Source: Nitzschia sp. DOCU1 (lineage: Eukaryota; Bacillariophyta; Bacillariophyceae; Bacillariales; Bacillariaceae). From it: DNA of 64,000 bases. Positions within the stretch are counted from its first letter, which is position 1; each line of letters starts with the position of its first letter. The stretch covers positions 186,001 through 250,000 of the forward strand of contig OX596000.1 in assembly GCA_951394045.1 (NCBI GenBank), given 5' to 3'. Shown here piece after piece: positions 9,591 to 21,106 of the stretch. The notes beneath the pieces were generated by a model. The model ran no database searches. It saw nothing but the letters and a program-made list of their open reading frames with translations, and had not been told where the DNA came from. The position numbers and the translations under genes are program-made.

Positions 9591-12500
9591 TTATCCAGCC
9601 GTTCGAAAGCAGAAGGTTCCCACTCGGCCATCTCGTGTATTCTCCGAATCGGACATGAGCAAGACAATTTCGGCGCCTCCTTCGACGGCCGAATATCGCA
9701 TCACGGCATCCACCACGTAATGACCCACATGTTCTTGAGCAATCAATTCCAAACCGGTATCGGCCAATTCATAGGCTACCACCAATCCTTTGCGTCTCAC
9801 AATAATCACAATCGTCGAACCCAACGAACAACACAAAACTTCGGGCCACGTTCCCATGGCCAAGGAAGGGGGTTCATAATTCATGTCGGCATAAGGAGCT
9901 TGTTCAATCAAGGCATCTGTCATGACTTCGGTCAAGCCAATACTAGCGTCTTGGTCGGTGACGGCCGATACGCACACTACCAAATCGCCTTCTTCCGACT
10001 CGACAACAAACAACAACAACGGCATCCAAGCTTCGTATCCCACGTCGGGAGGACGACACAAACAAGCACCCAATACATCACTGTTGTAGTAGGAAAAGGA
10101 GGAAGAAATGAATGATACATATAAGAAAGGCGAATGAATCCATCCAGCCATCCACGCGTCGCCACAGCCACTCCAACAGCTCCTACTCATAGAAGTACTT
10201 ACTCGGACGAACACACAGCTTGAGAATCTCCACAAATAGGAACCAACCACGCTTCCAATCGTCCTCCCGTCGCGGCATTTGTGACTAATAGCATGCCGAC
10301 TTTGGACAGCATGTCCGGTCCATCCAATCCATTCGAGCCACCTTCTTCATAACAGACAATTTTCTTGGATTGCAATTCGGGCCCACGTTTCCATACTTGA
10401 CGAGGTCGTGGCGATTCATCCAGAGGCATCCAATGAAAGCCACCGACCGGCGTTACCAACATGAAACATAAAGTATCTTCGCCCGCTTCGGGAGGAAGAA
10501 ATCTCCAAAAGTTGAGCTTGGTGGTCATTTGCAATTCCACCACGACAGTACGAGTCGATAATTCAAAGACGACCATGCGCTTGTCCTTGGCCAAGAAACA
10601 ACACAAGAATTCAGACCCATCTTCGTCCATTTGATCACTGACAATGGCACCACTCGCTCCAATTGGGTATGTCAAGCCTGGAGGTACTTGATCGTCTCGC
10701 CACACAATTGTCTTTTCACTACCACAAATGGAAATAGCTCCCACGCCCAGGCGTTCGAGTTCCCGATAATCGGGCAAACCACCTCGGTTGCCTCCAAAGT
10801 GGCGCGTGGCGGGTGGACCGCGAATCAACGCGGCGGCCGCCGACGACCGCACTTGCTCGGACAAGGGGATGGCGCTGTCCCATAGTGGCGAGATTTCAAT
10901 TTCATCGTCATAGTCTTCCTCTGCTTCAGCGGCATCTTCAGCTTGAAGTCCAGCCGACGGCGGAGTTAACGCAGAGGCCGGGGCGCCAAAGGCCGAGTCG
11001 AACGCGGGAGCAGGCTCGGCCACGGCGCCAAAGCCAGTTCCAAAGGCGTCTCCTCCAAAAGCAGCGGTTGGAGTCGCCGCTGGCTCGGCTCCAAAGCCAC
11101 CAAAGCCTAAATCCGCCTCCTCCTTGGGTGATGCGAGCTGTTCGGCCTCGTCGGTGCTCTTGGGCGGGGCCAACAAGCCTTTGCGTGCCGGCTTGTCTTC
11201 TTCGGGAGAAGCCAATCCCTTGGGCGGCGATAGAGCTCCTTTGGGACGAGCCAATCCAACCTTGGGAGGAGCAAAACCGCCGGGTGCCGCCAGTGCTCCC
11301 TTGGAAGTAAGCTTGCCCTTTGGTGCTCCCAGAGTCAGCTTTGCACCACCGCCGCCAGCTGCTTCGCCTCCCTTTTTCTTGATCTTGACTCGGAACTTGC
11401 GCTTGATTTCGGCTGGTTCCAAGTACTCGGTCATCATGGTACGGATATCATCCTCGTCTCGTTCCGTGGCCCAGATTCGAAGCTCCGTCAGCCGAAACGT
11501 TGCAGGGTGATCGAGACCAAAAACCAGGTACGACTTCTCCAAAATGGTGTCCAATCCCGACGCACCGGCGAAATCGTCTAGATCAAAGCTGGGAGGCTTG
11601 AAATCCAGTGTCTTGGAGCAGACGTTGTTGCCTTTCACCAAGACAGTGACGGCCGACGTTGTGATGGATTCTTGTTTGATAGTCAGGCACACATGATTCC
11701 ACCGACTAAACTGAAGAGTACTTTGGGGGCCCTCGTCATCTTCGCCAGCTGGTTTGGGAGAACTTTTGATTTTGCCGCCAGCGGCGGTACGGAATTCGAT
11801 CTCGCCCTTGGAGGTCATGACCAATTCCCAAAGGGCGCTCTCCTTTTCGGCAGCTTTGCAAGCGTTCTCCAAATCATCGGCTGATGACCCAAAAGTTCGG
11901 CGCGTGAGTATGATTTCCTTCTTGACCTTTTCCGGGACCCAAAACCAAAATTCGAGAGTGCACTTTTGACGAAAGGTATGTTCAGGGCCGTGCATCAGCC
12001 CAACATCCAAGCTACCTCCGCGGGATGCGGGAATTGCCAGCGCATGTGCTAGGCCTACTCCCGCTTGTTCAAAGACGAGATCGAAGATTTGCCTGACCTT
12101 GCCAGGGTCACCTTCGTCCACAGTGGACGAGGACTCGAGGAGTTTGGCGGTATCGTTGCACCCCACAAGACTAGCTTTGACTTCATATTTGGACAAATCT
12201 GTGAATCCTTCTTCTTGCCAGGAGTTATCTTCATCTTCTCCTTCGGAAAACCGAAAGTAGGCCGAAAGCTTGTCTTCGTCCTTCTGGCCTTCTCCCACCC
12301 CATCGACCCAACCATCTTCGACATCGTCTTCGGCGTCGCCACCGAACGAGTCGTCATCGGGTTGTGCCAAAATATCGGCCAAAGTAGATGCTCCCCGATC
12401 TTCGGCACTCTTGGCTCCTTCCTTGCCTAGAATGACGGGTCGTCGTCTTCCAAACCATTCTTGGATATGATCCAACATGAGCAAATTTTCCTTCTCCCGG

Positions 12501-15500
12501 TTGGGGCCCTCGTTCCACACCAGCTTGGATTCATTTGTTTCGGAAGAAAAGAGACGGTCTTCAAGCGGGGCTGACCTTCCAATCACTTCAAATGCTGATT
12601 CTCCGATAATGCGTGGTCGAATCCTTCCAATTTTACGGCCCCGCTGCATGGAAGGGGCTAAAGGGCGCATCCATTGCTTTGTAAAAGCATCTTCGGCTGA
12701 CGCTCCACCCTTTTTGAGTTCGGCTGCAAGTGCGGCCAGTGACGCCACCGAACTCGAAGCTGAAGCCTTGCCCATTTGCGAGTCGGACTGAAAGAGGGCG
12801 TTCAATATGGGTGTCACGTCCTTACCGTCCACCTGCATTGCCAAAGCCAGTTGAAGTAACATAGAATCTGACGCTTCTGTTCCTACGACATCCAACATTT
12901 TGAAGGCATCCAAGGCCCGGCCTTGTCGAAGAGCTTCCATCGCAAAATGCTGACAAGTGAACGCCGAAGGGTCACTCGGTCGAGGCAGGGTGGCCGTCAT
13001 GTTGTTATCTGGGGACTTGATGTATTCGGAAAAGTACTGATCGCCATTAGCAATCACGTGCAGATGTGTATCGGCATCGATGGCAGCCTTGACCTTGGCT
13101 GAAATAGGCATCCAAGCCGGCAAGAGCCGACTATTGGCGGAACGATCGAACCTAGTCGTTCCGGTCAAGAGCCAAGAAGCGGCCGCCTTGAGATTGTAGT
13201 ATTGTAAGAGTTCAAAGACGCGAGGCGTCATGCCCGCCCCATGATTGCCGATACCTTCTCCTTCGCCGTGCGTCATTGTGGCTACTTTTCGGCCGAATTT
13301 TTCCACAATGGTACGGAAGAACGGCTGGAGGCTCGTCTGATTGCCACCTGTCGCAATCGCATTGGCAATCATTGGTTCCAGGAGCAAGGCTGGGCGGGTC
13401 ACCGCCGTCGGCATGAGAAAGACGTGCGAGTCTTGACCTCGTTCGACCAGACGTGTGCCGGTATGCCACGATGTGTAGACGATTCGGTCCGGCCGAATTG
13501 CAAGAATAAAGTGAGGATTGTAGGCATATTGTGGAAGAGGGAAAGAGGCGATCAGACCCGACGCGCCAAAGGCGCCAGGCACACCGCTCAAGTAGCGAAT
13601 CTTGTAATCATCTTGAGACGAGTACGCCACGGTATACGACCCCATGGGAACCAAGGAGCTAGGGGCCACTCGGACTTCGACGCTGGAAAGGATCTTCATT
13701 GTGGACGGCGCAAGCATCAAGATTCGTCGAGTGGTCGCCACGGCAATGCCGCCTTGGAGACCGTCTTGTGGGGGCAACGAGACAAGCGTCGAGACTTGCT
13801 CGCCAGGCTCGAGCCAGACTGCGGCATCCTTGTGAAGATTGGGCAATAGTTTCGACCAGTTCGATCCCTCTTCGAGAGTTTCCAATTTGCTAGCAACAAT
13901 ACAAGACGTGCCCTTTGAGATTCGGTGGCCGACAGCCACCAGCCCCACATGATCCTGAAAACGGATCGACAACAAGCGTTGACAGTCGACATAGTCATCG
14001 GCAGACGATTCGTCGACTCCGACAATGGGTCGATATGATCCTTCGGCCAGGGCCCATGCACTTGCTTGCTTTTCCCAACACGTCACTGATCCACCATTGG
14101 CGCCAAGTACGAGGAGTTGCAATGGGTTCGAGCCGGGCACAAAGACGGCATCTCGTCCTTCCAAAACCTGAACAATATTGCTCTTCGTCTTATTTTCTTC
14201 ATCTTCCATGCTCTCGTCGTCCACCAAGGCAATCAAGGTCTGGGTGTTCCCCATGACCGACGAAAAGACTACGGCGCCAGCGCCATCATGCCGTACAATC
14301 CGAATGGGCATCATTTGACTGAGAGGTCCTAATCCTCCCAATTCACACACGACTGACGTGGTAGTCCCACCCGCCACGGCATCTTCGTCCCCGCCCAAGG
14401 ACAAGGCTACCGCCGAAGCTTCCTTGCAGTCTCCAATTAACGTTTGAACAAGCCAGTGGCGACGCATGGGCACGGCCCATTCCAAATACTCTTCATTCTT
14501 TTTGCGTTCGCAATGCAGAGTCGTATAGACGTGCCAAATGGCATCCTTGTGAGGATTACCCTTTTCGGACGAACAATCCGTGTAGCAATTCACTCCCACC
14601 GTATTTAAGCCAGCCGCCACACTTCCCAATCCACCACGAATCAATCGGGTGGCGGCTGCGTTCTTTGTCTCGGACAAGGACGAATGGACGACCGGTTGGC
14701 TCAATTCCATCAATTGCAAATGGGAATCCGAAAAATATAAGACGCCGCAGGTAGATGCTCCTGGAATCAAACCTCGTGGGACTGTAGAAGTGGGACAAGA
14801 TGCAAATTCACGCGAATGCCACACTTTCAAGTCAATGGCATCATTGGACGACGAGGACTTGATACTTCCATACATGGGCAATGGACAAGTAGCAAGAGCG
14901 ATGCGGGCATATTCCAAATTGGTGTCCAGACCCGTCACTAGGATAGTGAGTGAAGGTGGAATGTGCGGACCCAAATCACAAAAGCTGGCGTAGGCATAAT
15001 GATGGACGGCCGGAAATCGCAACAAACCAAACGGCTTGATGGAAGGCGTGGAAGACAGTTGTGTCTTTTCAGATGGTTCCTTGAGCGAGACATAGGAGGA
15101 TCCTTTTTTGCTAGTATTGGACTTGTCCAAGGTCTTTGGTAATGCGACATGATACAAACAAACTCCACCTTGAAAGGAAGCCGCCAACATCAAAAGTTGG
15201 TTGTGAGCACTAGCACGGGGCGAGACCCATTGCAAGTGGGTACAATAACCAACTTCCTTATTAGCGGGATCTAGAAACAACAAGGCCACATAATTACAAG
15301 AGAGGTTAGCAACAGCGACAATAGTCCGGGTCCCACATGAACAAGTAGAAGATTCAAGTACGTACCAGTACTTGTATTGCGTTCCCAATCGGTGGACGAA
15401 ACTCCACGCAAAATCTTTGTGCCTTCCAGTTTGCACAATGGAAACAAGAGTCTTCGAATCGTATTGTCCGGGGTCGTAGTATTGTTTTTCGTAGATACCT

Positions 15501-17238
15501 TGGTGGCGGCTTCATAAGTCCATATCGATAAACTTCCATCCGTCAAGGCAATGGCCAAATATGGCAACCGAGGAGCTTGGGCCGGTTGCTGTTGCAAGGC
15601 GCCCACACTAGCCGTTAGATTCTTCTTGGAGGTTGCGGTTGTAGTAGTAGTACTGGAGGATGGCGTTTCCATGGTATAGACCCCACAAGGTGTCACTGCC
15701 ATGTTGGCAATCCGAGCCGATTCTTTCCCCACAAAATTCGCCGACCAAGTTTCCTTGACGGTAGGCTTGGATAAAAAGACACAGGGTCCCTTGGGGCTCG
15801 CACCACTCACAAAGACACACGAGTCCGCAATCAAGAGCGACGAAGGATTGTAGGAAAAGTCAGATCCACTGGGGGGACTCAAGACACTCTGAAGAGGAAC
15901 CAAATTATTGGTATTGTGCGATGAAGAGGTAGTCGATGTGGTGGTACCATACCCCCACTGCCAAATGGCAATGACTCGCAAGACCTCCTTTTTGGTACTA
16001 GTTGCCGAAGAATCGTCCACGACCAATACATCCATGAGACAGGCGACACGAGGCCGTGTATATCCTTGAGCTTGGTGGACACCCACAGCAAGAGTGAGAA
16101 TAGTATCCACAGCGGTTGCTACTACCCCCTTGTACTTTTGAGCAATTTTGCGCTGTAATTCCGTCGAAAAGACTGGAACACCTACGACTTGACTTCCTGT
16201 AGTAGGATTCCATTCTACCAAATGCCATTGTTTGGTAGAGTTACCCAGTGCCCCCGCTACTTGACGGCAACAAATAACATTGCCCGTCAAGGGATTGGTC
16301 ACTGGAGTAGCCGTGGGGGGAGACGTTTGGACCAAAATGGGGCGGGGTAGTTCCAATCGAATAATGGCAGAAGTGCAATCTGGGGGCACGGGTGGATTTT
16401 CAATGGGAGTCGTATCCGCCTTGGCTGGAGCAAAGCTGGAAGCAAATCCAGTACCACCAAACGACGGTGGTTCATAACCAGCATCATCACCTTCATGGTC
16501 ATGTGTCGTAGTCTTGGTGTTGGTAGTTGCCGTGGCAGGAAAGCTTCCAAAATCGGCAGGAAAACTTCCAAAGGCTTCTTCAAAGGCCGCTCCAGATCCT
16601 CCACCACCTCCACCCGCGCCAGCATCTCCCGATCCAAACCCCCCCGTAGTAGCAAACATGTCCGTCGAAGAAAAGGCACTTCCACTACCAAAAGCAGCTG
16701 CAAAATCGGCAGCTTCAGTAGTACTCTTATGTTCCTGGTCTTCATCTGCACCACCGCCTGAAATGGACTTGGCAGGATGCGACTGGGTTCGTCTAGGACG
16801 GCTGCTGGATGATGCACCACTAGTAGAACTCTTGGTAGATCGATGGCTCGCTGGTCTGGAAGAACGATTATGTGCGCTTCGATCGTCACTAGCAGCAGCA
16901 CCTGCGCTACTGGTAGCACTTCGACTGCTGCCGCCGCTGCTGCTCGTGTGATGATGTCTTCGATGAGACCGGTCTCGTTCACTACTTTCACGTTCATTAC
17001 TTCCTTGAGATGTAGCACTCGCTACTGTCTTGTCATCGACACTGGATGCCGTACTGGTCGATCGAGGAGGACGTCGAGGACGACTACTTCGTGATTTGGC
17101 GGCATCCTCGACCGAGTCCCCGCTTTTACTGCCGCCACCACTCCGTCGACTGCTACTACTAGTCTTACTGGCAGCTTCACGGCTTGATCCACCTTTCATC
17201 ATGTCCTGTAAGGACCGACTATTCCCTTCATCGCTCAT
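9591..17238 (-). CDS. Giant propeller-like/LamG-like protein, 2476 aa, three exons
   Basis: Coding exons are 15366-17238, 10203-15270 and 9591-10080 (minus strand), giving 2476 codons plus stop with all phases consistent. The start is ATG at 17238; an upstream TTG is rejected. Domains in order: a Ser/Arg-rich disordered head (1-200); a Phe/Gly/Ala tract (FAAAFGSGSAF, AFGSFPADFGSFP) at about 195-265; long beta-rich segments with WD/propeller character (about 300-1150), such as LTDGSLSIWTYEA; a helical stretch (about 1200-1420); an acidic linker; a concanavalin/laminin-G-like domain (about 1715-1900, CTLEFWFWVPE, WNHVCLTI, LTELRIWATE); a Lys/Pro/Ala-Gly repeat linker with a second Phe-Gly tract; and a final beta-rich region to the end. 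The order propeller-helices-propeller plus FG-like tracts is reminiscent of coat or trafficking scaffolds, but I cannot assign it to a named family. A cytosolic scaffold role is inference. Confidence 0.82.
10081..10202 (-). other. Intron 2 of the giant propeller-like gene (122 nt)
   Basis: On the minus strand the donor is GTAAGT right after TCGTCCGA. The acceptor is a pyrimidine-rich TCCTTTTCCTACTACAACAG. Splicing is phase 2 and joins ...VCSSD to DVLGACLCRPP in frame. Without it the protein would stop two residues later. Confidence 0.85.
15271..15365 (-). other. Intron 1 of the giant propeller-like gene (95 nt)
   Basis: The donor GTACGT follows ...AGTACTG and the acceptor is CCTTGTTGTTTCTAG. 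Splicing in phase 1 joins RNTST to DPANKEVGYC. It merges two large open frames that overlap here on the same strand. Confidence 0.85.
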
Positions 17239-17996
17239 GGTTAACAAACAGCAAGAGGGTTAACGATGAAAGGGACGATGTTTGTATCCTCAGAGTTAAG
17301 TCGATGTGATGTGCGTCTTTTTTGCGGGGAGAGTGTGAAATGGATCGCGTCGCTGCTGGCCATTGAAGTCGGGTGGGTCAAATTTGCAGCCTTCCGTCCT
17401 TCATCCGTCGGAACTCCGTCAGTCGAATAAATCGATTGATCAAAAAGAAGTCGCATGAATCGTCGCTGGGAAAAGGCTGCGAACGAAGTAGTAGCGCTCG
17501 CAGTGCACTCAGCCTAGCTAGTAGAGGCTAGAGGTGGTAGCCCGATATATTAATGGTTGAATTGATGCATCTACTCGCTAGTAGCTTGTAGCACTCATCG
17601 TATTACCGTGGGGGGGAAGTCGTTGTTGTGAAATGTACTACTCGTCGTCGGCCGTTTCCGACGACGAGCAGCAAATGGCAAGATTCAAAGAATATCTCAC
17701 TAGAAAAAACTAAATTATCTCGTTTGATGACCACAAACCATCTACAAGGCGACAAACTAGCCAGAAAGAAAGCCAAAATACCGTTTTGATTGTTCCTCAA
17801 AACAAATGCCCCAAATACTAAATCAGAGAAGTATAATTCTAGTATACTCATTCTTGTTCTTGCATAGCGTTTTGCGTGGCGCATACGACAGCACGACTAG
17901 TCCCAATCATTATAAATCCATGATACTCCGATATAAGTAGCGGTAGAAATAGTGTTTGATTGCGTGGACTCAATACTATTCCACTGCCTCCCTTTT
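17239..17996. other. Upstream region of the giant gene and 3' region of the next gene
   Basis: About 760 bases holding the promoter of the giant gene and the 3' UTR of the hypothetical gene at 17997. No supported coding frame. A perfect GC-rich hairpin lies at 17641-17668 (listed separately). Confidence 0.5.
17641..17668. repeat. Perfect 11-bp inverted repeat (hairpin)
   Basis: CTCGTCGTCGG, then six loop bases CCGTTT, then CCGACGACGAG. The arms match over all 11 bases. It lies about 330 bases past the stop of the gene at 17997 (minus) and about 400 bases upstream of the giant gene ATG. Confidence 0.8.
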
Positions 17997-18611
17997 TTAT
18001 GTGGTTATTGTCGACTTTTCTCTACTGCTGCTGGACGTAGCAGAAGAATTGTTTACTATCGGCAGACTCATGTGAACTTCCACGACAGGATCCAACTTAT
18101 CGTCGTCGTCATCATCATCTAATAAACCTCCATGTGATTCGGATTCTACTTTTTTCCACCAAAAGGGTTGTTGAAATAACAACATGAGCGAAGGTCTTGC
18201 CGAAGCTTGACACGCGGGTGATGCTGGGACGTCGTCGTCCTCATCATCATCCATTGTTGCTTCGAAATCCATCATGGCCGCCGTCATGTGGGTGGAAACG
18301 ATGCTGCTCGCTCTTGTAATTGAAAACGAAGCCATCGATAATAAGGAAACGCGAGGAAGATTCGCCGATTCGATGCATTGATAACTGAGCCTTCTCCCAT
18401 TCTTGCCTTCCGGTTGGAAGGAAGAAGAAAACATTTCCGAGCAAGAGAGGTTAGACGAAGATGCCTGATGTGCCTGGTCATTGTTGAAATTACTTGTAGA
18501 TTCGTCATTAAAGGCATCGTAAATCATGTCGTCCAAATCTTCCAGCTCCTTCATCGGATAAAGACTGCCCGGCAGCAGTTTAGCTGCTGGTTGTTCCTCC
18601 TCCATGATCAT
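17997..18611 (-). CDS. Hypothetical acidic protein, 204 aa
   Basis: The frame opens at a TTG (18680); the first ATG is 18611 (MIMEEEQPAAK). No domain is recognised. Visible features are an acidic patch (KELEDLDDMIYDAFNDE), Ser-rich stretches, and two Asp-rich runs (MDDDEDDDVPA and LLDDDDDDDKLDP). It lacks a signal peptide or membrane segment. Its ATG is only 69 bases from the proposed ATG of the divergent DUF6824 gene 2, which is tight for two promoters and leaves one of the two starts in doubt. Coding status rests on length and open frame only. Confidence 0.5.
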   Translation of the reverse strand: MIMEEEQPAAKLLPGSLYPMKELEDLDDMIYDAFNDESTSNFNNDQAHQASSSNLSCSEMFSSSFQPEGKNGRRLSYQCIESANLPRVSLLSMASFSITRASSIVSTHMTAAMMDFEATMDDDEDDDVPASPACQASARPSLMLLFQQPFWWKKVESESHGGLLDDDDDDDKLDPVVEVHMSLPIVNNSSATSSSSREKSTITT

Positions 18612-18680
18612 CGCGTGAAGCAATCGACCATGTCGTACTAGACGTTGCTGTGCTTTGCTGATTGAGAGTTGACAGTGCAA

Positions 18681-19913
18681 ATGGGTAGCAGCGTGCAGGT
18701 CATGTGTGCAATCTATGATAGGCTCGATGGTTTAGATCCACTCTCGGCAACGTGGATTTCCCGAGACATTTTGATGCCTGCAGTGCCATCAATCCCCGTC
18801 GGTGTGCAGGATCTGCAAACCAAAATGGAAGAACTGGTAAGTGGTGAATCATTTATGGATTTTCGACCGAAATATGCCTTCTCCTTCTCAAACAATTAAC
18901 AGAGGCATGTTCGTCTTCTGACACAGTTAAATAAGCACCCATCATTTTTAGACATGAGTCGCTTACGACGTCTCCTGTTTCGGAGCATATGCCTCATGAA
19001 GCGAGCGCGCCATGAAGGACTCAAACACAGATCGAAACCCACATTCCATTCACCTCATGGTTGTGGCGCTTCATTCATTCCAACACACAAAATTAACCGA
19101 CCGCCCAAGTTCATGATAGCTACAATGGATAATATGACTACACTCACCAACAACATTCCTTTGGGCTCCCATTATCAGCCTGGCCCGCACGATGTTATTT
19201 GTGGCCGTGGCAATAACGTTTGGAATCATCCAGGCAATCAATACTTTCGTTCCCTGGTGAAATCGATGAGCTCCCGCTATGCACGTGCAACTCGTACCCA
19301 ACGCCAACACATTGTGACAGACATTGTCAATCATATCAAATCCAAAGGCAACATTGGCTTTATTAAACTGGACGAGCAAGACGGTGTTTGGTATGAAGTC
19401 GACGATAACTTGGCACGAGAAAAGTGTGGAAGTATCTTTCGAAACTGCCTGGGGGCAGACTTCAAGTCATCTCATGTTAGCAAGAAACGACGACAAGCAC
19501 AAGTTGCTCGAAAGCTGGGAATGCAATTGCATCAGATGATGAAAAGCCATGACATGGTTGGCGCGCGCATGGAATCACTGCAACAACAAATCACTCGTCT
19601 ACAGGAGAAGCAGCAGCAGCAACAACAAGTAGTACTACGACCGCAAGAAAATCAGCAACAAACGGGTGACGAAGCCCTTCTGGGAACCTTTACTCAAAAC
19701 CTGGTCGTCATGCTCAATTACATCAAGAGCGATGCCGATTTGAAGAAACGATTTCTCCAAGTCGAACAAGAACAACAACAAACAGCAGATGAGCCGTCGT
19801 CGTCGTCTTCTAGCAGTCTTGCTGGCAATGATAATGAAGATGACCAGGAGGACGAAAATGCACCATACGACTACTTCAACGAAGGAATCATTCATGCTGG
19901 TATTTGCCTTTAG
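18681..19913 (+). CDS. DUF6824-domain protein 2, two-exon model, 388 aa
   Basis: Exons are 18681-18836 and 18903-19913. The core frame alone would start at ATG 18954 (319 aa). A consensus donor (CTG|GTAAGT) and acceptor (AATTAACAG) upstream splice in phase 0 and add 69 residues beginning MGSSVQVMCAIYDRLDG, so the longer form is preferred. The domain spans about residues 143-235: PGPHDVICGRGNNVWNHPGN, then YFRSLVKSMSSRYARATRTQ, then WYEVDDNLAREKCGSIFRN. A Gln-rich coiled stretch follows. The tail FTQNLVVMLNYIKSDADLKK aligns with the tail of the paralog at 6222-7838, so the two share more than the domain. The role is unknown; a nuclear location is plausible from basic runs (KKRRQ). Confidence 0.75.
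18837..18902 (+). other. Candidate intron of DUF6824 gene 2 (66 nt)
   Basis: GTAAGT donor and a CAATTAACAG acceptor. Removal keeps frame (phase 0) and avoids a TAA at 18897. Its small size fits other introns in the window (73-187 nt). Confidence 0.6.
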
Positions 19914-20161
19914 TCGTCCATCAATATTGGTCGGGGTCTTGAATCATAAATTAATGATCATGATAGTATCTGATGATTTGGCTATTCGCGCTCTAAAGAG
20001 TCGAAACGGAGTACTAAGATCAATGATCGAGAATAATCCCAGCCACAAAATGAAAAACTCAAAACCATCTAATAGTTAGTAGTGTATGTTTCGTCGAAGA
20101 TCGGGGCGCAGCGCTGAAAAAGGCAGCTGCTGTTGCCGTCTTGAGCTTGTATCGTACGACT

Positions 20162-21106
20162 CTATACGTGCACTTCACCGGAAGAATAGAATGTGCTTCG
20201 AAGCCGCTTGTCATCGTGTTGCAACAACAACACCTTCTTTTGATACGTGGCCGGCGATGAAAATTGATTATCATAGACAATGGTGATGCTTCGCTTGCTA
20301 CTGCTTGTCGTGCTGCTGCAAGAAGGACTCTCAAAATGTAATGGAAAAATGGGGGCCCTCGTCTTCAAGGTCGTGATTGTAGCAGGCGGGGCAGACGGCT
20401 GTCGGTGGGTCTTGCCCGTGGTGTCCTTTTGCTGCTGTTCGCGTTGTTTTCCCATGGCGGCAAATGAGGTTTCAACTACTGATTCGTAGATCGAAACTTC
20501 GTCGTCTGAAAAATCGTTCGAACAGTCCTGCTCTTCCTTTTTGACCTTGGATTCAAAGTCGTCCAAGGCTTTCACATAAGGTGCATGATATTTCGGGTCT
20601 ACAGTGCCCACAAAGTTGCTTGATTTCAGCATCTGTAATAGCTCCTCAACGCCCTGATCAAGCTTGTTTTTGGTGTAACTGGAGTCAGCACGACGAGACC
20701 CCAGATGATTGTGTTGCTGGTAGCTATTGTTCCTTCTCGAGTTGAAATAAGCGCTCGACTCCACCTTGCCATGGCAACTTGCTCTGGAATCCAGAGTCAG
20801 TTCTTGGGCAGGCCATGGGCTATTCTTACTAGGAACGCCGTGGGATGCTGTCATTCTCTTGGCATTCTTGTTAAAGTCACCCCAAGTCGCGTTATGGGAA
20901 GAAGTTCGGTGATTCAACATGGAAAGCCCCGAGTTCACCATTCCCTTGCTTGATCGATAATACAGGGAGCCCGCGTTCTTCCGGGGAGACGACGGTGGCG
21001 ACTTTAGGAGTAGACGCGACAACATTGGGTCATCTAGTCCTCTCTTCGATGATTTACTGCTTAATATAACGATTTCTTTCATCGTTGTTGTGGACGTGGA
21101 TGCCAT
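20162..21106 (-). CDS. Hypothetical Ser-rich protein, 314 aa
   Basis: First ATG at 21106 (MASTSTTTMKEIVILSSKSS); the frame extends upstream to a TTG. No recognised domain. Residues about 150-225 are the most structured part: VEELLQMLKSSNFVGTVDPK and YVKALDDFESKVKKEEQ look helical, followed by an acidic DDEVSIYESVVETSFAAM. The rest is Ser/Asn-rich and probably disordered. No targeting signal. It converges with DUF6824 gene 2. Confidence 0.6.
   Translation of the reverse strand: MASTSTTTMKEIVILSSKSSKRGLDDPMLSRLLLKSPPSSPRKNAGSLYYRSSKGMVNSGLSMLNHRTSSHNATWGDFNKNAKRMTASHGVPSKNSPWPAQELTLDSRASCHGKVESSAYFNSRRNNSYQQHNHLGSRRADSSYTKNKLDQGVEELLQMLKSSNFVGTVDPKYHAPYVKALDDFESKVKKEEQDCSNDFSDDEVSIYESVVETSFAAMGKQREQQQKDTTGKTHRQPSAPPATITTLKTRAPIFPLHFESPSCSSTTSSSKRSITIVYDNQFSSPATYQKKVLLLQHDDKRLRSTFYSSGEVHV

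Noticed and set aside
16299..17018. Minus-strand frame of 239 codons in the first exon of the giant gene
   Set aside because: It is an out-of-frame reading of the Ser-rich head (Leu/Val/Pro-rich shadow).
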